DNA from: JAHEEL01 sp963836085
Lineage (GTDB): Bacteria; Actinomycetota; Acidimicrobiia; Spongiisociales; UBA5794
Assembly (NCBI GenBank): GCA_963836085.1
Contig: CAWIHT010000013.1
Span: 124,001-188,000 of the forward strand
Length of the DNA: 64,000 nt
Direction of reading: 5' to 3'
Shown here: positions 26,926 to 35,086 of the stretch, in pieces
Layout of the letters: the number at the start of each line of letters is the position of its first letter
Position numbering within the stretch: the first letter of the stretch is position 1
The notes under the pieces: model-generated
The model's input: only the letters and a program-made list of their open reading frames with translations
Told to the model about the DNA's origin: nothing
Database searches by the model: none
Made by a program: the position numbers and the translations under genes

Positions 26926-27497
26926 GCGTCACTACCGGCCGCATCGGGAACGAGGGCGAACGTCTCCGCGTAGACGAGGGTGTCTTCGACGAACCCCAGA
27001 AGGACTTGATCGCCGGTGAGGAAGAGCGTGTTGGCGTACTCTTCACCGCCGTCGGCGAGGTCGATGGAGGTGGGCTGCTGCGCGACCGGCGACCCCTCGG
27101 TTGCGGCCGTGGCTGCTTCGCTGAGCGGCATCAAGAGGTTGAAGTCGCCCGGTGCATACCAGACCGGGAGGAGAGAGCCGTCTGGGAGATCTTCGATATC
27201 TACCGTCCACGCGACGACGCCGTCCACGAAATCGATGCGCGTTCCAAGGTCGTGATAGGCCCAGGACTCGAATTGAACGGTCGAACCCTCGACTTCGTCG
27301 AGCGTGAGCTGGAACGAGTCGGGTACACCGAGTCGGTCAAGAACGGCGGGACGGTCGTCGACGGTTGCCGCAGCGACAGCGATGGCCTCCTCCCGGTCGA
27401 TTGACTCGACCGGGGGAGCCGACGAACACGACGCCGCGATGACGACGACGAGCGCACCCATGGCGCCACGGGCAAGTATCGGTCTCCGGCATCGCAC
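26922..27497 (-). CDS. Lipoprotein, unknown function
   Basis: A 191-residue lipoprotein when started at GTG 27497, which has AAGGAGG upstream and gives a textbook signal: basic RCRRPILARG, hydrophobic ALVVVIAA, and lipobox IAAS-C. The frame stays open to 27563. The mature protein is acidic, with no recognisable domain. Its TGA overlaps the ATG of the next gene (ATGA), so it and the coiled-coil protein are made together. Confidence 0.65.
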   Translation of the reverse strand: MRCRRPILARGAMGALVVVIAASCSSAPPVESIDREEAIAVAAATVDDRPAVLDRLGVPDSFQLTLDEVEGSTVQFESWAYHDLGTRIDFVDGVVAWTVDIEDLPDGSLLPVWYAPGDFNLLMPLSEAATAATEGSPVAQQPTSIDLADGGEEYANTLFLTGDQVLLGFVEDTLVYAETFALVPDAAGSDA

Positions 27498-27593
27498 GCG
27501 GAGGGGCCTCCTTCCCTCGCGTACCCAAGCGTTCTCGTCCCAGTGGGCAGTCGGTAGGGCCATTCGTACCGATGCACCCTGCGGCTGCGGTCC

Positions 27594-29249
27594 CTACTCG
27601 CTGATGACGACTTGGAAGGTGTCGAGGACGACGTCGAGGGCTTCCCAATCGGCGTCCGTGTTCACCTGGCCGTAGACGTAGATCAGATATGCCTCGCTCT
27701 CGGGCCAGACCTCGAGTTGGACCATGCTCGTGTCCGTGCCGCCGCAATTCTCGGAGAGGTCGTACACACCCGTGTAGAGGGGGTCCGAGTAGTCGAAGCG
27801 CCCCACGTACTCACATTGATCCGCGTAGCCCGGGAGGTTCAGGTACTCGCCCCGTGCGTATCGTTCAGCGAGGACGTTCGACGCGCCGAACCAGACGCCG
27901 GAGACATCCCAGTACTCATAGAGACCGTCGGCATCGGTCGAGGCCATGAGGTAGTACCCCACATCCTCTTTGTCGTCACCTTCGCCGGTGGTCCAAACGC
28001 CGTATGCGACGTCGTTCCATACGGTGGGGACTTGCATGACGAGTTGTTCGGTGTCGTCCCAGATCTCGATGTACTCGTACGCCGTCGTCGTTCCGTCGCC
28101 GTTGTCGGTTGGGGTAGTGGTTGTGGTGGTGCCGGTGTCGTCTCCATCTCCGGTGGTGTCGTCGGCGTATTCGTCGGCGAAGGAGAACGCGAGGACGAGT
28201 TCCTCGTCGCTGTTGAGGGTGCCTTCAAGGACTTCTTCGGTGTCGAAGCGGAGGACTTCGATGGCGAGCGGGTCGGCGGCGTCGTGGCTTCGGAGGATGT
28301 CGCAGTAGTCGGCCATGGTCCCGTCGGTCGAGACGATGAGGCCTTCGAGTTCGGTGATGATGTCGCCGCCCTTGATCCCTGCGTTGGCGACCGGCGATCC
28401 GGACGCAACGGCCGAGACCCACATTCCCGAGAGGTCCTCGGTCGTGAATGCGTAGCCGTTGACGCCGATCGAGGTAACGTCGCCGCCGGCAATGAGTTCG
28501 GGGAGGACCCGGTCGGCTTCCTCGCGGCTGATGGCGTAGTTCGCGATGTCGCTTCCGCGATAGTCGATTCCGAGGACGAGGCCCTCCGGTGTGACGAGTG
28601 GCCCGCCAGAATTGCCTTGCACGCTCGGTGCCGTGTGTTCGATGACGGAGTCGACCGACGCCCAGTAGGTGTCCCCGTCGGATTTCGCTTTCGAGACGAT
28701 GCCTTCGACGAGTGCGTATTGGGGATCACCAGCCGGGAAACCGGCAACGTACATCTCTTGGCCAACCTCTATGGGACCGTCGTACCACTCGAGGTAGGGG
28801 AACCCGGCGCCGTCGATGTCGATGACCGCGAGATCAGAGCACTCGGAAACGCCGAGGATCTTGGCGTTGCGCGGTTCGTCCTCACCGTCGATGTAGACCT
28901 GGAGGAACGCTGCGCCGGTCACCACATGGTTGTTAGTCACCGCAATGCCGCTCGGGTCGATGATGAACCCCGAGCCAGAAGCCCCTGCGTTGTACACGTC
29001 GCCGTACTCGGGGTCGACGTAGCTGCCCTCCCGAACGATCCGAACCACCGCACGCTGGACCCCCTTCAATCCGGTGACTGCCCCCGACGATTCCGCCGTC
29101 GTCGTAGCGGCGACGGTCGTCGACGTCGTTGTGGATGTCGCGCCGCCGGCAGTCGTCGTTGTGGTGTCGTCAGACGAACTGCCGCACGCGGCGGCGATCA
29201 GGCTGAACGTGAAGAGGAGAATGGTCCAGCGCTTGGCGGTCATGCTCAC
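27594..29249 (-). CDS. S1C (HtrA/DegP-like) serine protease lipoprotein with PDZ domain
   Basis: A 551-residue lipoprotein. The signal ends in the lipobox LIAAAC, followed by a Thr-rich linker. The trypsin-like domain has the full triad: His108 (TNNHVV), Asp139 (SDLAVID) and Ser214 (QGNSGGPL). A PDZ domain covers about 265-355 (SGSPVANAGIKGGDII). After a second Thr/Asp-rich linker comes a C-terminal domain of about 170 residues with three cysteines and no family I recognise. It is probably an extracytoplasmic quality-control protease. GTG 29249 and ATG 29243 are both possible starts. Confidence 0.88.
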   Translation of the reverse strand: MSMTAKRWTILLFTFSLIAAACGSSSDDTTTTTAGGATSTTTSTTVAATTTAESSGAVTGLKGVQRAVVRIVREGSYVDPEYGDVYNAGASGSGFIIDPSGIAVTNNHVVTGAAFLQVYIDGEDEPRNAKILGVSECSDLAVIDIDGAGFPYLEWYDGPIEVGQEMYVAGFPAGDPQYALVEGIVSKAKSDGDTYWASVDSVIEHTAPSVQGNSGGPLVTPEGLVLGIDYRGSDIANYAISREEADRVLPELIAGGDVTSIGVNGYAFTTEDLSGMWVSAVASGSPVANAGIKGGDIITELEGLIVSTDGTMADYCDILRSHDAADPLAIEVLRFDTEEVLEGTLNSDEELVLAFSFADEYADDTTGDGDDTGTTTTTTPTDNGDGTTTAYEYIEIWDDTEQLVMQVPTVWNDVAYGVWTTGEGDDKEDVGYYLMASTDADGLYEYWDVSGVWFGASNVLAERYARGEYLNLPGYADQCEYVGRFDYSDPLYTGVYDLSENCGGTDTSMVQLEVWPESEAYLIYVYGQVNTDADWEALDVVLDTFQVVISE

Positions 29250-29481
29250 GGGCGCTCCCTATGTCGCGTGCCATCAAAACTGCCACGCCAGATCCGACCC
29301 AGAAAGAGTCGAATGGCCATAGATGTCGAGGCCCCAGCCGTCAGCGTGCGAGCAGTCGAGTGTCCCAATCCCGGTCGACCTGGTTGCGTCGACCACTTCT
29401 GAGGAGATTCTCAGGTTGAGCGAAGGGGTTTTGTCGATTGGGTCCCTAGCCTCACCCACCAATCATCGACGAAGGAACCCC

Positions 29482-30390
29482 ATGAAGCGCCTGTTGATTC
29501 TGCTTGCCGTACTCGCCCTCACTGCTGCCGCGTGCAGCGGTTCGTCGTCGACGGCGGCGACCGTGAACGGGACCGACATCACCACCGGTGACGTCGACGA
29601 TCTGTTCTACGAACCCGAAGAGGACTTGAGCGATCAAGAGATGGCCGGGTATCTCAGCACGTTGATCCAGTGGACGGCGATCGAGCAGGCGGCCGAGGCT
29701 GACCTCGGATTCGAGGCGACGCAGGAAGATATCGACGCCGAGGTCGAGACGATCCTGTTCGATCAAGGGTATGCCGGTGACCTCGATGGGTTCCTCGAGG
29801 AACAGAACATCTCTGAGGAGGGCCTGGAGCGCTACGCGACCCAATTGCTCATCGAGGACGCTGTGATCGAATCCGTGACGCCGACGCTGGATATGCCGAC
29901 CGTCGAAGACGCGCAGGAAGCCATCGACGCTGCACCGCTCGAGTTCACCCAGGTCTGTGCGTCGCACATCCTGGTCGAGACCGAGGCTGAGGCCGACGCC
30001 GTGATCGAGCGCCTCGATGGTGGCGAGGACTTCGCGACCGTCGCCGCCGAGGTGTCGATCGATACCGGGAGCGGAACTGAGGGCGGTTCACTGGGATGCG
30101 GTGCTGCCGCGACCTACGTGCCGGCGTTTGCCGAAGCGACCGTCAGTGCGCCTATCGGCGAGGTCACCGATCCGGTTGAGACCGAGTTCGGATTCCACGT
30201 CATCGTGGTCGAGGAGCGCTCCGTCGCTACCCCTGAGGAAGTCCTGCCGTTCATGGAGGAGCAGGTGATCTTCGCCGCAACCGACACATGGCTTCTCGAT
30301 GCCGTGCAGACCGCAGAGGTGACGGTCGACGAGCAGTACGGCACATGGCAGACCGAGCCGACACCGCAGGTCGTTCCGCCCGCGGCCTGA
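29482..30390 (+). CDS. Parvulin-type peptidyl-prolyl isomerase lipoprotein (PpiC/SurA-like)
   Basis: A 302-residue lipoprotein. The signal MKRLLILLAVLALTAAAC ends in a lipobox. A SurA-like helical N-domain with acidic composition follows (about 30-150), then a parvulin rotamase domain (about 157-255) with CASHILVETEAEADAV, GGSLGCGAAATYVPAF and TEFGFHVIVVE. It assists folding of exported proteins outside the membrane. GAAGGA precedes ATG 29482. It is divergent from the HtrA-like protease, a sensible pairing for envelope protein quality control. Confidence 0.9.
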   Translation: MKRLLILLAVLALTAAACSGSSSTAATVNGTDITTGDVDDLFYEPEEDLSDQEMAGYLSTLIQWTAIEQAAEADLGFEATQEDIDAEVETILFDQGYAGDLDGFLEEQNISEEGLERYATQLLIEDAVIESVTPTLDMPTVEDAQEAIDAAPLEFTQVCASHILVETEAEADAVIERLDGGEDFATVAAEVSIDTGSGTEGGSLGCGAAATYVPAFAEATVSAPIGEVTDPVETEFGFHVIVVEERSVATPEEVLPFMEEQVIFAATDTWLLDAVQTAEVTVDEQYGTWQTEPTPQVVPPAA

Positions 30391-30432
30391 TCCGGCGAAC
30401 GGGTCGTTGGGAGCCGTTCCTAGGCTGAATCC

Positions 30433-31593
30433 GTGACATCGAGGAATCGCGTATTCGCCGTCATGGCGACCAGCTTCGTGCTGCTCGGAATGCCGATGGC
30501 TGCGGTCGGCGTGGCATGGCCCTCGGCCGCCGATGACCTCGGGCGTCCGCTCGCTGATCTCGGCCTGATCACCTTTGCCTACGGTGCCGGGTACACCGTG
30601 TCGACGCTTGCCAATGGCGAACTCACCCGGCGGTTCACGGCTGGCCCGCTGCTGGTCGGCGCCGCGCTTGCGTCTTCTCTGAGCCTTGCCGCATTCGCCC
30701 TGTCGTCCACGTGGTTGCTCTTCCTCGGTGCCGGGTTCATGCTCGGACTTGCCGGGGGAGTCCTTGATTCGGGGGTGAACGCCTACGTTGCCGTGCATCG
30801 GGGCGCACGGGCGATGGGCATCGTCCACACCGGCTTCGGCATCGGTTCGACGCTCGGTCCGCTCTTCGTCACCGTGCTCCTGGCGCTCGGCGTGTCGTGG
30901 CGGGTCGCGTTCGGGAGCCTTGCCTTCGCCGACCTCCTCCTTGCTGTCGCGTTCCTTGCCACGATCAGCGCTATCGAAGGGAACGTCGGCCGCACCGACC
31001 CTCGACCGTCGGTCGGGGGCAACCGTCTCCTCCTCGGCCTGTCGGTGATTGTGTTCTTCCTCTATGCGGGCGTCGCCGCCGGAACCGGCGCTTGGACGTT
31101 CAGCCTCTTCACCGAGGGTCGGGGCATCAGCGACGGTGTCGCAGGCATGGCGGTAGCGGGATACTGGGCGGGAATGACCGTCGCGCGGATCGCGCTCGGT
31201 GTGTTCGGAGATCGGGTCGATCCGAACCGTGTCCTGACGGCCTCTGGGTTTGCCACCGTTGCCAGTCTGGTCCTCGTGTGGCTCGCGCCAACGCAGTGGC
31301 TCGGAATCATTGGCCTCGTCGCGTCCGGTTTGGCACACGGGGCCGTCTTTCCACTCGAGATTCTCCTAACGCCGAGGCGTTTCGGCGCTGCCTTCACGCC
31401 GTGGGCCGTCGGCTACGAAATCGCGGGAGCGAACGTTGGCGTTGCGTTGCTCTCCGGTTCGATTGGGATCCTTGTCGGGCGCTTCGGCATCGAGATCGTG
31501 GCTCCCGCCCTCGTAGTGTTGGCGGTTCTGTTCTGGGCTGCGATCGAACTGCTCCGGACCCGCTCGGCGCCCGCCGCACCGGTCCTCGGCTAG
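30433..31593 (+). CDS. Major facilitator superfamily transporter
   Basis: A 386-residue MFS protein with about 12 hydrophobic helices and a short cytosolic linker between halves (near residue 185, RTDPRPSVGG). Similarity is to sugar/drug-type MFS (FGDRVDPNRVL is the second-half motif A). GTG 30433 is used, only six bases after a TAGGCT -10-like hexamer, so the message may be almost leaderless. Substrate unknown. Confidence 0.85.
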   Translation: MTSRNRVFAVMATSFVLLGMPMAAVGVAWPSAADDLGRPLADLGLITFAYGAGYTVSTLANGELTRRFTAGPLLVGAALASSLSLAAFALSSTWLLFLGAGFMLGLAGGVLDSGVNAYVAVHRGARAMGIVHTGFGIGSTLGPLFVTVLLALGVSWRVAFGSLAFADLLLAVAFLATISAIEGNVGRTDPRPSVGGNRLLLGLSVIVFFLYAGVAAGTGAWTFSLFTEGRGISDGVAGMAVAGYWAGMTVARIALGVFGDRVDPNRVLTASGFATVASLVLVWLAPTQWLGIIGLVASGLAHGAVFPLEILLTPRRFGAAFTPWAVGYEIAGANVGVALLSGSIGILVGRFGIEIVAPALVVLAVLFWAAIELLRTRSAPAAPVLG

Positions 31594-31604
31594 CGACATC
31601 CGGG

Positions 31605-33746
31605 TCAGGCCGCGGCGTCGTGGTTGGACACGGCCACCGGTTCGCGGACACTCGCTCGTGGGAGGAACATCGGAATCACGACGATCGCTGTGAGGGCGCT
31701 GGTGATCATGGCAACCCACATGATCATCGAGACCTGGGAATGCACCTTGAGCGGCGAGAACCACAGAGCGGTCATGGCCACGGCGATTCCGAGTGCATTC
31801 GCCACGATCGGACGTCCGGCCCGGTCGATGCCGCGCAGGACGTAGCCATCGCCGTCCGGGCGCGCGATGTTGATGGCAGCGATGAAGTGGATCGCGTAGT
31901 CGATGCCGACGCCGATCACGATGCTCGAGAGGATGGCCGTGACGAGGTTCAAGTTGATCCCCGACAGGGCCAAGAAGCCCAGAACGGTTGCAATGGTGAG
32001 TGCAATCGGGACGAGGGAGACGAGCGTCTCGCGGACATTGCGGTATGCGATCAGGAGCATCAGCGACACCAGCACGAAGGCGACGATGATCGACACCATC
32101 TGGGCGTTGAGGACCAGACGCGCGATCTCATCCCACACAATCGGCATCCCCGTGAGGGTCCGGATCTCGGGGGTCTCCTCGGCGAACGTCATCCACGCCT
32201 CGAGATCTGCGGTCGTGAAGTCGGAGGGGAACACGATGAACCTCAGTCCATCGGCGCTGACCATGTCGCCGAGAGGGAAGGAGATTCCGCCGGTGGCGAG
32301 GTCTCGCATCTCCTCCGGACTCAGCACCGCTGCGACGTCGGCGGCTGAGAACACTCGCTGGATCCCCGGGAGTTGCTCGAACTCCCGCGAGAGCGCGGTG
32401 ATTTGCTCGAGGCCACTGAGACCCTGTGCTGGTTCGAAGACGAACTCTCCGGCGAGCGGCGTCGCTCCGCCGAAGACTTCTTCCGTCTTGGCGAATGCCT
32501 CTCGCACTGGATCACCGTCCTTGAAGAAGAACAACTGGTCCGAGTCGACGTGGAGCCGCGGGATGAAGATGGTGGCGAACACCACGATCGCTCCGCAAAT
32601 GACGATGCCCGGAGTGCGGGTGCGAACAAGGGCCTTGAGCCCCGTCGTCACGCGGGGCCCCAGGATGGCGTTGTGGCCGGTCGTCCTGACCGTGATCCGG
32701 CTCAGCAGCGCAGGCAACGAGAAGAATGAGATGACGCCGGCGAAGCAGATGCCGATGGCCGCGAACAGGCCGAGTTGCCGGATGGGGGAGACGCCGGTGG
32801 CGAGAAGGGACAAGAAGCCGGCCGCGGTGCTGACCGTCGTCAGGATCATCGGCACGCCGACTTCGGACAGGGCGGCGCGCACCCGTCCAACGGAGTCGGA
32901 TTGCTGCGCCGATTCCTGGAAGTGGGTTACGAAGTGGAGACCATCGGCGGACCCCATGACGATCACGAAGATCGGCACCAGCAGAGTGACGATGTCGACC
33001 TTCAGGCCGAGGCCGAAGATCAATCCGAACGTCCAGAGGGCGCCGAGACCCGCCGGCAAGAGCGACAGGCCGCTCAGTCGGAGGTCGCCGATCGTGAGGT
33101 AGAAGACGCCGACCAGAAGTGCGATCACGAGCGGTGGAATGATCAAGAGGAACCACGACATGATGTCGAGGACCGTCGCGAAGATGACGGGGTTCCCCGA
33201 AAGGGTGATCTCGACGCCGTCCGGCGGTGTGACGTCGTCAAGGCTTCGTGCCAGGGCAACGGCGTCATCGGCCGGCATGACCAGCATCAGCGTGTTTCGG
33301 CCGCTGTCGTCGAGGAGCAGGCTGGCAACCGGACTCTCGTCGATGAGTGCCACGACCATTGCGTCAGGCGCTGTGGCGATGTCGGATGCCGTGATCGGCG
33401 CCCCGGTGATCGGGTTCTCGTCCGGGACGATGGTCGCGACGCTTGCAACACCTTCGACTCCGAGGATCTCGTCGCGGAGCTTCACGAGGGTGACCAGACC
33501 CTCTTTCGAGCGGAACGTTTCGCCCTCGGGAAGGGTGACAACGACATTGATCGGATCAGCCGAGTTGTACTTGTCCTGCAGGGCGACGAACGACTCGCCG
33601 GCCTCACTCCCGGTCAAGGCGAACGAACTGATGTCGGCGTTGAACTGCATCCGGAACAGCATCGCCACGGCAATGAGACTGACGACGGCAGTCGCCGCGA
33701 GGATCGGACGACTGTGGTTGACGATGACGCGAGCGATGCGGTCCAT
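31605..33746 (-). CDS. MMPL/RND-superfamily transporter (HpnN-like)
   Basis: A 713-residue protein with the duplicated RND layout: helix 1 (about 12-32), a periplasmic loop (about 35-205), helices 2-6, a second long loop and helices 8-12. FVIVMGSADGLHFVTHFQE and SSIVIGVGIDYAIHFIAA are the paired helix 4/10 regions with polar Asp residues that carry protons. Such transporters export lipids or hopanoids, or act as uncharacterised exporters. No membrane-fusion partner lies nearby. The gene is convergent with the MFS gene. Confidence 0.88.
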   Translation of the reverse strand: MDRIARVIVNHSRPILAATAVVSLIAVAMLFRMQFNADISSFALTGSEAGESFVALQDKYNSADPINVVVTLPEGETFRSKEGLVTLVKLRDEILGVEGVASVATIVPDENPITGAPITASDIATAPDAMVVALIDESPVASLLLDDSGRNTLMLVMPADDAVALARSLDDVTPPDGVEITLSGNPVIFATVLDIMSWFLLIIPPLVIALLVGVFYLTIGDLRLSGLSLLPAGLGALWTFGLIFGLGLKVDIVTLLVPIFVIVMGSADGLHFVTHFQESAQQSDSVGRVRAALSEVGVPMILTTVSTAAGFLSLLATGVSPIRQLGLFAAIGICFAGVISFFSLPALLSRITVRTTGHNAILGPRVTTGLKALVRTRTPGIVICGAIVVFATIFIPRLHVDSDQLFFFKDGDPVREAFAKTEEVFGGATPLAGEFVFEPAQGLSGLEQITALSREFEQLPGIQRVFSAADVAAVLSPEEMRDLATGGISFPLGDMVSADGLRFIVFPSDFTTADLEAWMTFAEETPEIRTLTGMPIVWDEIARLVLNAQMVSIIVAFVLVSLMLLIAYRNVRETLVSLVPIALTIATVLGFLALSGINLNLVTAILSSIVIGVGIDYAIHFIAAINIARPDGDGYVLRGIDRAGRPIVANALGIAVAMTALWFSPLKVHSQVSMIMWVAMITSALTAIVVIPMFLPRASVREPVAVSNHDAAA

Positions 33747-33799
33747 GGACCCATCGTAGAGCCGTCAGATCGGGGCCCGTCTCATCGACCGTCGGTTGC

Positions 33800-34342
33800 T
33801 CAGCCGCCGAATCGCGCAGCGAACTCGGCGAAGATGTCCCGGCACTGTTCGTCGGCAGCGATGAAGTCGGGATCCTCTGCATCGAACGGAAGTTCACCGT
33901 CGCGCATGATCGACGTGATGTCGATGCTGTCCGGGATGTTCTCGACGCCCTGCTCGCGCATGCAGGAGGCATACTCGAGGAACGTGTCGTTGAACTCAGA
34001 GCTCTCGAAGTCGACGAGTCCGAGGACCACACCTTCGATGAGGTCTCGACACGCCTCTCCGGCTTCGAACATCGCATCCTGGTCGATCGACTCGGGATCT
34101 TCGAAGTCAAACCGCGGGTAGCCGTTTGCATCAACGACCGGATCCGGGAAATCCATGCCCTGATCGCGCATGCAGGAGGCAAACTCGATGAGCGCTTCCT
34201 CATCTGACAGCGGTTCGGTGGTGTCGGTGGCCACTGCTTCCTCGGATCCGCTGAGAGAGGCCACATCCGCCGCGTCGTCACCACCACCGCACGCGGCGAG
34301 GGCAAGGGCAGAGATGGAGAGGAGGATGGCGATTCGTCGCAT
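33800..34342 (-). CDS. Small acidic lipoprotein with duplicated ASCMR(D/E)QG motif
   Basis: A 180-residue lipoprotein with signal MRRIAILLSISALALAAC. The mature part contains two copies of a motif, FASCMRDQGMDFPDP and YASCMREQGVENIPD, and two more cysteines (EACRD, EQCRD), suggesting two disulphide-linked units. This ASCMR-x-QG pattern recurs in actinobacterial lipoproteins of unknown function. ATG 34342 gives a compact signal; ATG 34351 is possible. Confidence 0.75.
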   Translation of the reverse strand: MRRIAILLSISALALAACGGGDDAADVASLSGSEEAVATDTTEPLSDEEALIEFASCMRDQGMDFPDPVVDANGYPRFDFEDPESIDQDAMFEAGEACRDLIEGVVLGLVDFESSEFNDTFLEYASCMREQGVENIPDSIDITSIMRDGELPFDAEDPDFIAADEQCRDIFAEFAARFGG

Positions 34343-34457
34343 GAAGAACACCTCGGGTTGCTCACCATCAAGGTACCGCGCCGTCCGGATAGTGGAACGG
34401 TCGGAACAGCAGCAGAACCCCCGGAGGGCGCTTGGTTCCTGATTCCCTCGATGGGTA

Positions 34458-34473
34458 CGGGTCTACGGACCCG
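34458..34473. terminator. UACG-loop hairpin
   Basis: CGGGTC-TACG-GACCCG is a perfect six-base stem with a stable tetraloop in the gap between the ASCMR lipoprotein and the GNAT gene. Only a short T-containing stretch follows, so it is a possible but weak terminator for the GNAT transcript on the minus strand. Confidence 0.4.
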
Positions 34474-34543
34474 ATGTTCTGCGCCGCAGGGGCTCTGCTG
34501 TCTACGCCCCCATCGTCGCGCTCGGTCGTTCGCGTGTCCAGGG

Positions 34544-35011
34544 CTATTCGACGACTGGTCCCGCCGCGATCGCCATCACCATCTCATGCTCGCCGTCCGC
34601 ATTGATCGACCCGGTCTCTACAAAGCCACAGGACCGGTAGAGGTCCCGGGCAACCGTGTTGACGGGCTCGTAGGCGAGCATCACCGCCATGGCCCCGCAG
34701 TTGCGTGCGTGCTGTGCGGCAGCGGCAACGGCCGACCGGCCAACACCTCGCCGTTGGTGGGAGCAATCCACGAAGAGGTCCCAGATGAGATACGTGGGGC
34801 CCGGGCTCTCGTCTGCGAGGAGTTGGCCCATCATGAAGCCCACGAGTACGCCTTCGACGAGGATGCCGAGTGGCTCGGATCCGGGGTAGCGGTCCATGGA
34901 ATCGAGCGAGGACGCCACCGGTGCGACGAGGGCCCGCTGTTTGGGAGCGACGGCAAGGCGTTGCGCCGCGGCGTATTCGTGTTCGCCGATGGGTCGGACG
35001 ATCGTGTCCAT
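34544..35011 (-). CDS. GNAT-family N-acetyltransferase
   Basis: A 155-residue single-domain GNAT. The acetyl-CoA loop is CSHQRRGVGRSAVAAA and the tail DLYRSCGFVETGSI is typical. ATG 35011 (MDTIVRPIGEHEY) is the natural start, although the frame is open far beyond into glgX antisense. Substrate unknown. Confidence 0.85.
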   Translation of the reverse strand: MDTIVRPIGEHEYAAAQRLAVAPKQRALVAPVASSLDSMDRYPGSEPLGILVEGVLVGFMMGQLLADESPGPTYLIWDLFVDCSHQRRGVGRSAVAAAAQHARNCGAMAVMLAYEPVNTVARDLYRSCGFVETGSINADGEHEMVMAIAAGPVVE

Positions 35012-35086
35012 GGCTCCATGGTATGTGTGGGCGAAGGCGGGTGGAGCCGGCGGTAGGCTCTCAGCACAGCTCGGAAGGAGCGGTTG

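Noticed and set aside
27612..29402. A 596-codon open frame opposite the HtrA-like protease
   Set aside because: Antisense artefact of GC-rich codon use; the minus-strand protein has a full catalytic triad, a lipobox and a PDZ domain.
32775..34121. A 448-codon open frame opposite the MMPL transporter and the ASCMR lipoprotein
   Set aside because: It spans two real genes and their gap, with highly charged composition and no recognisable domain.
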